From NCBI RefSeq assembly GCF_019219025.1, contig NZ_JAHUWN010000001.1, positions 248,001 through 312,000 of the forward strand: 64,000 nt of DNA, written 5' to 3'. The notes beneath the pieces were generated by a model that was given only the letters and a program-made list of their open reading frames with translations, did not search any database and was not told the origin of the DNA. Position numbers and translations under genes: made by a program. Source of the DNA: Bacillus sp. sid0103. Lineage in GTDB: Bacteria > Bacillota > Bacilli > Bacillales_B > DSM-18226. Below are positions 47,725 through 56,777 of this stretch, piece by piece. How positions within the stretch are numbered: position 1 is the stretch's first letter; every line of letters begins with the position of its first letter.

Positions 47725-47780
47725 TTGAAAGTCAAAAAAGGTCAGAGTATACTATCGTCATAAGGTCAAATATAGTCAAA
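47725..47780 (+). promoter_or_regulatory. clpE promoter with two CtsR boxes
   Basis: TTGAAA (47725-47730), 17 bases and TATACT (47748-47753) form a good SigA promoter. AGTCAAA-AAA-GGTCAGA (47730-47746) lies in the spacer and GGTCAAA-TAT-AGTCAAA (47764-47780) just after the start site. Both follow the CtsR direct-repeat pattern (heptad, three bases, heptad), so clpE should be repressed by CtsR and induced by heat or protein stress. Confidence 0.85.
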
Positions 47781-47825
47781 GTCAAACAATACTAAATCCA
47801 AATTTTACAAGGAGGATATTTACTT

Positions 47826-49982
47826 ATGCTTTGTCAACAATGTAATGAAAACAATGCAAACATACAATTAAATGTAATTATTAATGGACAGCGTAAGGAA
47901 ATTAAACTCTGTCACGAATGTTATACAAAAGAAAAGAAAACATTAGAGGCCGGCTTTGGTCAAAATATGAATCTCTTTCCAAACTTCCCATTTGAAAACT
48001 TTTTCATGACTCATGCTGCACCCGGAAAGGACGGCAGCCATCAATCTGCTCACCAGCAAACAGGAAGAAAAAATGGACAGAGCGGTTTCATCGACCAATT
48101 CGGACGGAATTTATCCCAAATGGCGAAAGCAGGCTTAATTGATCCTGTTATCGGTCGCGATGGAGAAGTAAAGCGTGTCATCGAAATACTAAATCGACGT
48201 AATAAGAATAATCCAGTATTAATTGGAGAACCAGGGGTCGGAAAGACAGCAATTGCTGAGGGTCTTGCCTTGAAAATTGCTGAAGGAGATATCCCAGGCA
48301 AGTTACGAAATAAAGAAGTTTATTTGCTCGACGTTGCTTCCCTTGTTGCCAATACAGGCATCCGCGGTCAATTTGAAGAGAGAATGAAACAACTCATTTC
48401 TGAGTTACAAGAGCGGAAAAATATTATTATTTTCATTGATGAAATTCACCTTCTGGTAGGTGCTGGTTCCGCTGAAGGCTCTATGGATGCAGGGAATATC
48501 TTAAAGCCTGCCCTTGCCCGTGGTGAACTTCAGGTTGTTGGTGCAACCACACTTAAAGAATATCGACAAATCGAGAAAGATTCCGCCTTAGAACGCCGCT
48601 TCCAGCCAGTCCACGTACTTGAACCAACGCTAGAGGCAGCGATTGACATTTTAAAAGGAATCCAAAAGAGGTACGAGGATTACCATGATGTGACCTATTC
48701 AGATAAAGCCATTCTTGCCTGTGTTCAATTGTCACATCGTTATATTCAAGACCGTTTCTTACCTGACAAAGCCATTGATTTGCTGGATGAGGCTGGTTCG
48801 AAATTAAATCTTACTTCAGATTATAAAAGCAATGATCAAATTGAACTTCGATTAAAAGAGATTGGTGAAGAAAAAGAAGAAGCACTGAAAAACGAGAATT
48901 ATGAAAAAGCGGCTACTCTTCGTGATGAAGAAGCCAAATTGGAAAAGTCATTAAATATGGTTTCTGGTGTTGATCGACCAATTGTTAATGTTTCACATAT
49001 TCAAGAAATTATCGAAGAAAAAACTGGAATCCCAGTTGGAAAATTACAACAAGATGAACAGTTAAAAATGAAGTCCTTAGAAAAAACTCTTAATCATAAG
49101 GTTATTGGCCAGGAAAAAGCAGTGAATAAAGTCGCTAAAGCGATCCGGCGCAGTCGTGCTGGATTAAAATCAAAACATCGTCCGATTGGTTCCTTCTTAT
49201 TTGTTGGACCAACTGGAGTTGGTAAAACTGAATTAACAAAAACACTTGCCGAAGTACTATTTGGTTCTAAGGATTCGATGATCCGCCTCGATATGAGTGA
49301 ATACATGGAAAAACACAGTGTTTCCAAGTTAATTGGCTCACCTCCTGGCTACGTTGGTTACGAAGAAGCAGGACAGTTAACTGAAAAAGTACGTAGAAAT
49401 CCTTACACTATCATCTTATTAGATGAGATTGAAAAGGCACACCCAGAAGTTCAACACCTATTCCTGCAAATTCTTGAAGACGGACGCCTAACGGATAGTC
49501 AAGGTAGAATTGTCAGCTTTAAGGATACTGTCATCATCATGACAAGTAATGCTGGTGTAGGCCGCAAGACCATTCATGTTGGCTTTGGGACAAACGAAGC
49601 AATCGAGGAAGCAAGCATTCTCGACTTACTTGGCAGCTTCTTTAAGCCTGAATTCTTGAATCGTTTCGATAGTATCATCGAGTTTAATTCACTCGGCAAA
49701 GAACATATCCTCTATATCGTCGATTTAATGATTCAGGAATTACAAGAAACGCTTACGGAACAAAAGATTGAACTAACCATTACTTCAGAATCAAAAGAAA
49801 AATTAGCAATGCTTGGGTACCATCCAGCCTTCGGGGCACGCCCGCTCCGTCGCGTAATCCAAGAACAGCTTGAAGATAAAATCGCTGACTTTATCTTAGA
49901 GCAGCCAGACGTTAAAAACTTAACCGCAGTTGTTGAAGAAGATCAACTTAAAGTTGTCGCTAATGCAGCTGTGGTTAAATAA
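47826..49982 (+). CDS. clpE: ATP-dependent Clp protease ATPase subunit ClpE
   Basis: A 718-residue class III heat-shock ATPase. It has an N-terminal zinc finger with Cys3, Cys6, Cys29 and Cys32, a first AAA domain ([23 protein letters not shown]), a UVR-like coiled segment ([21 protein letters not shown]), and a second AAA domain ([24 protein letters not shown]). It partners with ClpP, unfolding damaged proteins. The ATG follows AAGGAGG. Two CtsR boxes precede it. Confidence 0.97.
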   Translation: MLCQQCNENNANIQLNVIINGQRKEIKLCHECYTKEKKTLEAGFGQNMNLFPNFPFENFFMTHAAPGKDGSHQSAHQQTGRKNGQSGFIDQFGRNLSQMAKAGLIDPVIGRDGEVKRVIEILNRRNKNNPVLIGEPGVGKTAIAEGLALKIAEGDIPGKLRNKEVYLLDVASLVANTGIRGQFEERMKQLISELQERKNIIIFIDEIHLLVGAGSAEGSMDAGNILKPALARGELQVVGATTLKEYRQIEKDSALERRFQPVHVLEPTLEAAIDILKGIQKRYEDYHDVTYSDKAILACVQLSHRYIQDRFLPDKAIDLLDEAGSKLNLTSDYKSNDQIELRLKEIGEEKEEALKNENYEKAATLRDEEAKLEKSLNMVSGVDRPIVNVSHIQEIIEEKTGIPVGKLQQDEQLKMKSLEKTLNHKVIGQEKAVNKVAKAIRRSRAGLKSKHRPIGSFLFVGPTGVGKTELTKTLAEVLFGSKDSMIRLDMSEYMEKHSVSKLIGSPPGYVGYEEAGQLTEKVRRNPYTIILLDEIEKAHPEVQHLFLQILEDGRLTDSQGRIVSFKDTVIIMTSNAGVGRKTIHVGFGTNEAIEEASILDLLGSFFKPEFLNRFDSIIEFNSLGKEHILYIVDLMIQELQETLTEQKIELTITSESKEKLAMLGYHPAFGARPLRRVIQEQLEDKIADFILEQPDVKNLTAVVEEDQLKVVANAAVVK

Positions 49983-49983
49983 A

Positions 49984-50030
49984 TAAAAGCGAAGCCATTC
50001 TAGAATTTCTAGAGTGGCTTCGCTTTTTAT
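49984..50030. terminator. Bidirectional terminator between clpE and the M3 peptidase
   Basis: AAAAGCGAAGCC and GGCTTCGCTTTT with inner TCTAGA/TCTAGA pairing. It separates convergent genes. Confidence 0.9.
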
Positions 50031-50034
50031 TTAC

Positions 50035-51729
50035 TTATATATTCTTATCATCAACAGAGTTTAACCAATTTTCAATCACACCCACCACGGACTCTACACA
50101 ACCTGCCTTAAATGGAGAGATTAAATTAGCCTCCTCAACTAACTTTGTAAATGACATACTGCCGCCTAGTTTGCAAAGCTTGACATAGTCAGCCCATGCT
50201 TCTTCTTGATTTTCTCTGGAACGCTTCCAGAATTGAAATGCGCAAATTTGTGCAAGCGTATAATCAATATAATAAAACGGGGAATTATAGATATGTCCTT
50301 GGCGCTGCCAGAAACCGCCATTCTCTAAGTACTCATTACCGTCATAATCTTTATGAGGCAAATACTTTTTCTCAATTTCACGCCATTGAAGCTTTCGCTC
50401 TCTTGGGGTAGCTTCTGGGTTTTCATATACCCAGTGTTGGAATTCGTCAACGGACACACCATATGGCAGGAATAACAATGCATCACTTAAATGTGAAAAC
50501 TTGTATTTATCGGTGTCTTCCTTAAAGAACAAATCCATCCATGGCCATGTGAAAAATTCCATACTCATTGAATGAATTTCACATGCTTCATAAGTCGGCC
50601 AAGCATATTCCGGTATCTCAAAATGACGGCTTGAGTATACTTGGAACGCATGACCTGCTTCATGTGTCAAGACATCAATATCTCCGGATGTACCGTTGAA
50701 ATTAGAAAAAATGAAAGGTGCTTTGTAATTTTCAATAAAAGTACAATAGCCACCGCCAGCTTTTCCCTTCTTAGCAACAAGGTCCATCAAATTATTTTCC
50801 TGCATAAATCGGAAAAATGCACCTGTTTCTTCTGAAAGATCCTCATACATTTGTTGTCCATTTTCAATAATCCATTCCGGGGTACCCTTTGGAGTGGCAT
50901 TACCAGTTTGAAAATTAAAAGATTCATCGTAATACTTTAGCTGATCGAGCCCGATTCTTTCTTGTTGGCGTTCCTTTAATTTTGTCGCGATTGGAACAAT
51001 GAAGTCCTTAACTTGATTACGGAAATTGGCTACCATTTCTGCATTATAATCCGTTCTCATCATTCGGTAATAACCAAGTTCAACAAAGTTTTTGAAACCC
51101 AGTGTCTGAGCTATTTCAGTCCTTACCTTGACAAGATCATCATATATGCGATCAAAATCTGCTTCATGTTCAACCATAAAGCCAAATTTCGCTTCATTAG
51201 CCCGTTTTCTCATATTTCTATCAGTTGACTGAGCAAACGGTTCTAATTGGGCAAGCGTTCGTTCTTCCCCTTCAAAATCAATTTTTGCAGAAGCCATAAG
51301 CTTTGTGTATTCCGTTGACAAGCGATTTTCTTTCTGAAGCAAAGGGACAATCTCTGGTTTAAATGTTTTTAGTTGTCCTTCTGCAAGAGCAAAAAGCTGT
51401 TTCCCCCACTTTTCTTCTAATTCATTCCGGAACTTAGATTGAACAAGTACTTGATAATACTTTGTTACTAAACCTTCGATTTCAGGCTGCATCTCATCCA
51501 TATAATCTTGCTCTTCCTTATAAAACTCATCATTCGTATCAATTGAATGACGAATATAACATAGATTGAACATCGTACCTAAGTCATTTCTTATTTGATT
51601 GATCTCATTCATTACCCCGTTTTGTTCTTCTACAGTGTCTGCATTTTTAAATTTTTCAATTGCAGTATTAAATTTTTCGGTTACTTCTTCTAAATTTGGC
51701 CGTATGTATGAATAGTTTTCAAACCCCAT
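50035..51729 (-). CDS. M3 family oligoendopeptidase
   Basis: A 564-residue zinc metallopeptidase of the M3 (thimet/PepF-like) family. The zinc motif HEAGH places His356, Glu357 and His360, followed by the third ligand region EACEIHSMSMEFFTWPW near 385-400. No signal peptide, so it degrades short peptides in the cytosol. AAAGGAG precedes the ATG. It is convergent with clpE. Substrate range cannot be told, and it is not the PepF next to spx/mecA. Confidence 0.9.
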   Translation of the reverse strand: MGFENYSYIRPNLEEVTEKFNTAIEKFKNADTVEEQNGVMNEINQIRNDLGTMFNLCYIRHSIDTNDEFYKEEQDYMDEMQPEIEGLVTKYYQVLVQSKFRNELEEKWGKQLFALAEGQLKTFKPEIVPLLQKENRLSTEYTKLMASAKIDFEGEERTLAQLEPFAQSTDRNMRKRANEAKFGFMVEHEADFDRIYDDLVKVRTEIAQTLGFKNFVELGYYRMMRTDYNAEMVANFRNQVKDFIVPIATKLKERQQERIGLDQLKYYDESFNFQTGNATPKGTPEWIIENGQQMYEDLSEETGAFFRFMQENNLMDLVAKKGKAGGGYCTFIENYKAPFIFSNFNGTSGDIDVLTHEAGHAFQVYSSRHFEIPEYAWPTYEACEIHSMSMEFFTWPWMDLFFKEDTDKYKFSHLSDALLFLPYGVSVDEFQHWVYENPEATPRERKLQWREIEKKYLPHKDYDGNEYLENGGFWQRQGHIYNSPFYYIDYTLAQICAFQFWKRSRENQEEAWADYVKLCKLGGSMSFTKLVEEANLISPFKAGCVESVVGVIENWLNSVDDKNI

Positions 51730-51802
51730 TGAAACAACTCCTTTAAATTTTTCTAATATTCCAACCTATTTTATTATATACTATCGGCTAACATTCCTGA
51801 CA

Positions 51803-51837
51803 ATAAAAAAAATACGACCAAAATGGCCGTATTAAAA
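51803..51837 (-). terminator. Terminator of mhqR
   Basis: AATACGGCC and GGTCGTATT pair (one mismatch) on the minus strand, followed by eight Ts; it overlaps the mhqR stop. Confidence 0.8.
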
Positions 51838-52275
51838 CTTACCAGCAGGTATACCTAGTTTTTTTAACAAATCAATAGCTTCTAGTTTTTCCGATTCATT
51901 AAGGGTTGACATGAGTTTGTCGATTTGCTTAGCATGTTCAGGAAAAATTTCTTGAATAAACTTTTTCCCGTCTTCTGTGATTTGTGCATATGTGACACGG
52001 CGGTCTTTCGGACAGGCAATTCTTTTTAACATTCCTTTTTGTTCAAGCTTGTCGACCACGTAAGTAATACTTCCACTTGCAAGTAAGATTTTCCCGCCAA
52101 TTTGCTGCATGGGCTGGTCACCTTTATGATAAAGAAGTTCCAAAACGGCAAATTCTGTAGGATTTAACCCATTTGCCTGAATCACTTTATTTACATGTTC
52201 GTTAATAGCTTTATAGGCTCTTGAAAGGACGATAAAAAGCTTTAATGAAGTGGCTGTTGTTGAATTATTTTCCAT
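51832..52275 (-). CDS. mhqR: MarR-family regulator, MhqR-like
   Basis: A 147-residue winged-helix MarR regulator. The DNA-binding part is GKILLASGSITYVVDKLEQKGMLKR (about 58-82) with the wing CPKDRRVTYAQIT; flanking helices form the dimer. Length and wording (SLKLFIVLSRAYKAINEHV, GLNPTEFAVLELLYHKG) agree with B. subtilis MhqR, which senses quinones and controls azoreductase and dioxygenase genes. ATG at 52275 follows AAGGATGAG. A palindrome close to the MhqR operator lies 66 bases upstream. Confidence 0.8.
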   Translation of the reverse strand: MENNSTTATSLKLFIVLSRAYKAINEHVNKVIQANGLNPTEFAVLELLYHKGDQPMQQIGGKILLASGSITYVVDKLEQKGMLKRIACPKDRRVTYAQITEDGKKFIQEIFPEHAKQIDKLMSTLNESEKLEAIDLLKKLGIPAGKF

Positions 52276-52340
52276 AAAAAACTCATCCTTTTTGTTTAAT
52301 AAATACAGCTTATAATGGTAGAACACCTGCTCATTTAATT

Positions 52341-52356
52341 ATCTTGATTTCAAGAT
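52341..52356. promoter_or_regulatory. MhqR-type palindromic operator
   Basis: ATCTTGATTTCAAGAT is a 16-base palindrome with seven-base arms, very close to the MhqR operator core I remember (ATCTCGAATTCGAGAT). It sits between mhqR and the divergent Fsr-type exporter gene, so it could control one or both. Confidence 0.6.
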
Positions 52357-52535
52357 TATTATAAGGAATTTTTGACTAAATGTCAATTTACCTTAGACAG
52401 GATTCGCCATAAGTTAGCAAAAAACTCTGGGTAAAAGGAAATTTTATGAAATTAATCATAAATATTTCTTATTTCCAGCATTCGGTAGTAAGATATGGGT
52501 AGAAAATATACTATTTATATAAAGAAGGGATTATT

Positions 52536-53771
52536 ATGAGCCAACAAGCAGTTTTACCGCAGCGTGCACCAAATGCCTCTGAAGCAACCATGTTTAAAAT
52601 TTTATTTATTATTGGATTGTGCCATTTATTAAATGATGCCATTCAAGCTGTCGTCCCCGCCATGTTTCCTATTTTGGAAAAATCAATGGGACTTAGTTTC
52701 ACCCAACTGGGAATCATTGCTTTTTCCTTAAATATGGTGTCTTCAGTTATGCAGCCTATTGTCGGATTTGTAACAGACAAAAGACCGATGCCTTTCGCAC
52801 TGCCGATTGGATTGACCTTCACGTTAGTCGGAATTCTTGGCTTAGGGTTTGCATCAAGCTTTGGATGGATCGTAGTGTCCGTTCTCTTTATCGGTCTAGG
52901 GTCAGCAGTATTTCATCCAGAAGGATCACGGGTTGCCTATATGGCTGCAGGAAATAGGCGCGGGCTTGCACAGTCAATATATCAGGTCGGCGGTAATACG
53001 GGGCAGGCATTAGCTCCACTAATTACTGCGTTAATATTAGTTCCACTAGGCCAAATCGGGGCGTCCTGGTTTACAGTGGTTGCCGCATTAGCTGTAATCT
53101 TATTAATTTATATCGCAAATTGGTATAATCAAAGGTTAGTAGTTTCTCCAAATTTAAGATTGAAAAAGAAATCTCCTGCAGGTAAAAATAAAGGGTTAAC
53201 GAAAGAAGTAAAAAATACATTAATATTGATTCTGTTATTAATTTTTGCAAGGACTTGGTATACTTCGGGGATTACTAATTTTTATACTTTTTATGCCATT
53301 AAAGAATATAGCCTTGCGATTAAACAATCGCAACTTTTCCTCTTTGCGTTTTTAGTTTCAGGTGCAATCGGGACCTTTTTTGGTGGTCCACTTTCCGATC
53401 GTTTTGGAAAGAAAACAATCATTTCCTTTTCAATGTTAGCCACGGTTCCTTTTTCTATTTTAATTCCGTATTCATCACCAACACTTGCATTTATTTTCCT
53501 TATTATCACTGGATTCATTTTAATGACTAGTTTCTCCGTTACGGTTGTATATGCACAGGAATTAGTCCCAGGAAAAATTGGGACGATGTCTGGGTTAACA
53601 GTGGGTCTTGCATTTGGAATGGGCGCAATTGGTTCTGTCGGCCTTGGCTATATTGCTGACTGGATTGGATTACAGTCAATGATAAGATGGCTTGGAGTAT
53701 TGCCATTACTAGGTTTAATTGCGTTCCTTCTTCCGTCCGATAAAAAGATTTGGGAATGGAATAAACAGTAA
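52536..53771 (+). CDS. MFS transporter, fosmidomycin-resistance (Fsr) type
   Basis: A 411-residue transporter with 12 membrane helices. Marks are LCHLLNDAIQAVVPAMFPIL at the first helix, VFHPEGSRVAYMAAGNRRGLAQSIYQVGGNTGQALAP (the Fsr family signature region near 125-165), and GGPLSDRFGKK (motif A, second half). The family exports fosmidomycin and other compounds. It is divergent from mhqR with a shared palindrome between them, hinting at export of quinone-like or related toxic compounds. ATG follows AAGAAGGG. Confidence 0.87.
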   Translation: MSQQAVLPQRAPNASEATMFKILFIIGLCHLLNDAIQAVVPAMFPILEKSMGLSFTQLGIIAFSLNMVSSVMQPIVGFVTDKRPMPFALPIGLTFTLVGILGLGFASSFGWIVVSVLFIGLGSAVFHPEGSRVAYMAAGNRRGLAQSIYQVGGNTGQALAPLITALILVPLGQIGASWFTVVAALAVILLIYIANWYNQRLVVSPNLRLKKKSPAGKNKGLTKEVKNTLILILLLIFARTWYTSGITNFYTFYAIKEYSLAIKQSQLFLFAFLVSGAIGTFFGGPLSDRFGKKTIISFSMLATVPFSILIPYSSPTLAFIFLIITGFILMTSFSVTVVYAQELVPGKIGTMSGLTVGLAFGMGAIGSVGLGYIADWIGLQSMIRWLGVLPLLGLIAFLLPSDKKIWEWNKQ

Positions 53772-53773
53772 TG

Positions 53774-53806
53774 TAAAAGGATGGGCATAGGGGCCCATCC
53801 TTTTTA
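53774..53806. terminator. Bidirectional terminator after the Fsr-type gene
   Basis: AAAGGATGGGC and GCCCATCCTTT form an 11-base stem with a short loop between convergent genes. Confidence 0.9.
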
Positions 53807-54328
53807 TATTTCCTGAATTTTTTGGAATAATTCTGCCTTTTCCTCGTCGGTAAGCATTCTTTCTGCCATTGGGAATAAAACATTTTCCTCTTTGGAGAAA
53901 TGCTCTGTTAAGATGAAGTAAGCATTTTGAATTAGCTGTGCCGCTTGTTTCTTTTCTTCTATGGACCCAAGACCACTTTCTACCTTCGTAAGAAATTCAC
54001 CAATATTTGCTTTTGCTTGATCATGCTCATATTCCATTACAGCAATTGGTCCTGAAGTTGTTCCGATATAAACACCCATCATCGGAAAAAGAATGCCTTC
54101 TTCTCTTTCTGAATGGGGGTCTAATGCAGTCTTAAATTCATTTACTATTGTAGTTAAAGTTGCATAGTTTGTTTCGATGTCTATTTCTTGATCAATTTTT
54201 TGTGTTAAATCATAAATTTCCTCTAATTGCTTTAATAACGGAGGATGTTCACTTTTTAATTGCTTAAGCCCTTTACATAGTTCAGCTTGGGGCATGCCTC
54301 CAAGTGCGCTCATACAGCCACTCATCAT
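53804..54328 (-). CDS. Hemerythrin HHE domain protein
   Basis: A 174-residue four-helix protein with di-iron-type residues: His-containing LKSEHPPLLKQLEEI, DPHSEREEGILFP, VMEYEHDQAKA and LTEHFSKEENVLFP, the H-HxxxE-H-HxxxE pattern. An N-terminal CMSALGGMPQAELCKG with two cysteines precedes the domain. Such proteins sense or store oxygen or nitric oxide or repair iron centres. I use the ATG at 54328 after GAGGTGATTG. Specific role unknown. Confidence 0.85.
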   Translation of the reverse strand: MMSGCMSALGGMPQAELCKGLKQLKSEHPPLLKQLEEIYDLTQKIDQEIDIETNYATLTTIVNEFKTALDPHSEREEGILFPMMGVYIGTTSGPIAVMEYEHDQAKANIGEFLTKVESGLGSIEEKKQAAQLIQNAYFILTEHFSKEENVLFPMAERMLTDEEKAELFQKIQEI

Positions 54329-54547
54329 CAATCACCTCAATCCCATTTATAGTTTCAAGTATAAAAGCAACTATTAGGTAATGTAGTGACTTTGCTCACA
54401 TTTCCGCTAAATTGTGAACCACTTTAAGAATTTTTGTCGGTTTCATGAAAACTTGAAAATAATTTAAAAAATTTTAACATTTATCACACAAATAAAGCTT
54501 AAATGTTTCATATAATAGAGATAGAACCTATAAGGGAGGGAAAAGAT

Positions 54548-54895
54548 ATGAAAACCCCAAATTATCATGATTTTTATCAAAAGGCACTAATCCCCATTGG
54601 TGTCAATGACCTGCTGGCCTTACAAGAATCCAAATCATCCTATCCGAACTCACCTGCGACTCACTGGCTGATTGCCGTAGAAGGGGTACAACTCCCACAA
54701 ACAAAAATATATTATCATTGGAAAGTTAGTATCTACCCTGCTGATTGTGATGGCGACTTCAATTGGAAAATGCCATATTATTGTTCTCCGAATATGGAAT
54801 TCATTGATCAAGCAAATGCAATTGCATCTTCACTTGTTACGGCCAGTAAAAACGATAACCTTTCCTCTGCAGCCCTTCTAGAGAAAATAAGCTAA
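54548..54895 (+). CDS. Hypothetical protein, 115 aa
   Basis: A 115-residue soluble protein beginning MKTPNYHDFYQKALIPIGVND and rich in aromatic residues in the middle (HWLIAVEGV, IYYHWKVSIYPADCDGDFNWKMPYY). The ATG at 54548 is behind GGGAGGG with seven bases between; the earlier in-frame ATG lacks a ribosome site. No signal peptide or known motif. I do not recognise the family. Confidence 0.65.
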   Translation: MKTPNYHDFYQKALIPIGVNDLLALQESKSSYPNSPATHWLIAVEGVQLPQTKIYYHWKVSIYPADCDGDFNWKMPYYCSPNMEFIDQANAIASSLVTASKNDNLSSAALLEKIS

Positions 54896-55020
54896 CCCCT
54901 AACATATTAACTTCTGCTTTACCTTCTTTTTACCCTCATATGTGAAAAAACCCACATATAGTAAAAATAAAAATTTTACATAATGATTTAAACAGCCTAT
55001 TGATTGAAGCGAAAGAAGCT

Positions 55021-55070
55021 AGCTTTCCATGGGGAGCCTCCGTCGCTTCACGTCTGCGGGGTCTCCCGTT
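55021..55070. repeat. Core fragment of repeat family R1
   Basis: GGGGAGCCTCC-GTCGCTTC and TGCGGGGTCTCCC match the centre of the full repeat at 60942-61092. The typical ends are not recognisable, so this is the complementary kind of fragment to the copies at 13, 33 and 41 kb. The surrounding 54896-55160 stretch holds no gene. Confidence 0.6.
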
Positions 55071-55159
55071 AACCACTTTTTTCGCTGGTGTCTCGCTGTA
55101 TCCGCGTACAATCAACATAATGGAAAATTTAATATTGCGCTTTACCTTGGAGTGCATAA

Positions 55160-55194
55160 TAAAAGTGCAGTTTGCAATGCAAACTGCACTTTTC
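55160..55194 (-). terminator. Terminator of fixABCX
   Basis: AAAAGTGCAGTTTGC and GCAAACTGCACTTTT form a perfect 15-base stem with a three-base loop just after fixX. Confidence 0.92.
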
Positions 55195-55197
55195 AAT

Positions 55198-55482
55198 TTA
55201 CGCTAAGCGGAAGACGATTCCATGACCGCCCTTTGGATATTCCCATTTAATATTCTGGTATGGACAGCCAATCCGACAGCTGCCGCACTCATGGCATCCT
55301 TCATAGCCTACTTGCATGCGGGTTCCTTCCCACTTATAAACCTCTGCTGGGCAAAATACTGTACAAATTTTATCGGGACATTTTGTCATGCAGACGTCAT
55401 GATCCAACACAGTTAAATGAGATTTTGTATCACATTTAAAACGGAGCAGGTATTGTTTTTCCTCGATATTCTTCGTTGACAT
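55198..55482 (-). CDS. fixX: Ferredoxin-like protein FixX
   Basis: A 94-residue iron-sulfur protein. Cysteines in CMTKCPDKICTVFCP (about 31-45) and CHECGSCRIGCP (about 62-74) provide ligands for a 4Fe-4S cluster as in FixX and the C-terminal part of ETF-quinone oxidoreductase. Its ATG overlaps the fixC stop by one base. It should carry electrons with FixC to the quinone pool. Last gene of fixABCX. Confidence 0.9.
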   Translation of the reverse strand: MSTKNIEEKQYLLRFKCDTKSHLTVLDHDVCMTKCPDKICTVFCPAEVYKWEGTRMQVGYEGCHECGSCRIGCPYQNIKWEYPKGGHGIVFRLA

Positions 55483-56777
55483 TATTTCACCGCCTTCCAG
55501 GCTCGATAAATATCTTGTAACACTCTTATGGTTCCACGTTCGGAGGTCACACTCTTCATAATTTGTTTTTGTTTTTCCCGTTTCGGTGTCCCATCAACGG
55601 TAAAGAACTTGCTCATGGCCTTATTCATCATTGGAACATATTCATTAAAGTATTGTGGATATTTCTCGAATGTATGTGCAGCATCTTTATATTTTTCTAA
55701 ATCTTTCATTATGAAACTATTATTAAGTGCATCACGGTAACTATTTAGACTTGATTCACTGAAGTCACCACGGCTATGGGCCAAAACTACGGCCTCGCCA
55801 GCCATCTTTCCTGATGACATCGCCATATTCGAGCCTTCACGATGAATCGCATTAACTAGCTGTGCTGCATCCCCGACGACAATTACTCCATTACCAGCCA
55901 CTTTCGGGACAGAACGGTAGCCTCCTTCAGGAATGAGATGAGCTAGATATTCGGCGGATTCTCCCCCAGCAACAATTGGCTTGACCATTGGGTGTGTTTT
56001 TAGGTAGTCTAGAAGCTCATACGGCTTTATTTTCGCTTTAATCATGCTCGATAGTGTTGTACCAACCCCAATATTTAAGCTTTCTTTATTTGTGTAAACA
56101 AAAGCCGTTCCGAGGTTCCCTTTTGTTGAATCCCCAAAGATTTCAATCGTACATCCCTGATTATCTTCCAAATTAAAACGATCATTTATTTTTTCTTTTG
56201 GTAAATTAATAACTTCCATCACTGTTAAGGCTACTTCATCTGGACGAAATTCTTTATGGAAGCCCAATTGTTTTGAAAGGAGAGAGTTTACCCCGTCGGC
56301 CAGTACTACCACATCTGCATATACCTCGCCATTTGGACGATCTGTCCGCACTCCAACGACCTTGCCGTTTTCAACAATGCATTCCGTAACAACCGTTTCA
56401 TTGATCAGGAGAGCACCAGCGTCTACTGCCTTTTTAGCAAACCATTGGTCAAACTGGGCGCGTAAGACTGTAAAATTATTATATGGCTCTACCCCCCATT
56501 CAAGACCTTTATAACCAAATTGAATTACGGATTCTTTATCCATCATCCAAAAACGCTGTTCAATAACCGGACGCTCAAGAGGTGCTTCCTTCCAAAATTC
56601 AGGAACTAATTCTTCCATTTGCTTACGGTACAATACCCCGCCCATTACGTTTTTGGCGCCCGGGTATTCTCCTCTTTCAAGAAGCAGAACATTTAGTCCA
56701 TTCCTTGCACATGTGAGGGCACATGAAGTACCAGCAGGGCCTGCGCCTACAACAATTACATCAAATTTTTCAGACAT
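55482..56777 (-). CDS. fixC: Electron transfer flavoprotein-quinone oxidoreductase FixC
   Basis: A 431-residue FAD protein of the ETF-QO/geranylgeranyl-reductase superfamily. It begins with the dinucleotide motif VVGAGPAGTSCALTCARNG (9-27), has VRTDRPNGEVYADVVVLADGVNS in the middle and GVIVVGDAAQLVNAIHREGSNMAM (GD motif) near 290-310. With FixX it accepts electrons from FixAB and reduces the quinone (menaquinone in Bacillus). It overlaps fixB by eight bases. Confidence 0.9.
   Translation of the reverse strand: MSEKFDVIVVGAGPAGTSCALTCARNGLNVLLLERGEYPGAKNVMGGVLYRKQMEELVPEFWKEAPLERPVIEQRFWMMDKESVIQFGYKGLEWGVEPYNNFTVLRAQFDQWFAKKAVDAGALLINETVVTECIVENGKVVGVRTDRPNGEVYADVVVLADGVNSLLSKQLGFHKEFRPDEVALTVMEVINLPKEKINDRFNLEDNQGCTIEIFGDSTKGNLGTAFVYTNKESLNIGVGTTLSSMIKAKIKPYELLDYLKTHPMVKPIVAGGESAEYLAHLIPEGGYRSVPKVAGNGVIVVGDAAQLVNAIHREGSNMAMSSGKMAGEAVVLAHSRGDFSESSLNSYRDALNNSFIMKDLEKYKDAAHTFEKYPQYFNEYVPMMNKAMSKFFTVDGTPKREKQKQIMKSVTSERGTIRVLQDIYRAWKAVK

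Noticed and set aside
55021..55070. Terminator for the 115-aa gene or a small RNA at this GC-rich patch
   Set aside because: No clean stem with a T-run; similarity to the R1 core explains it better.
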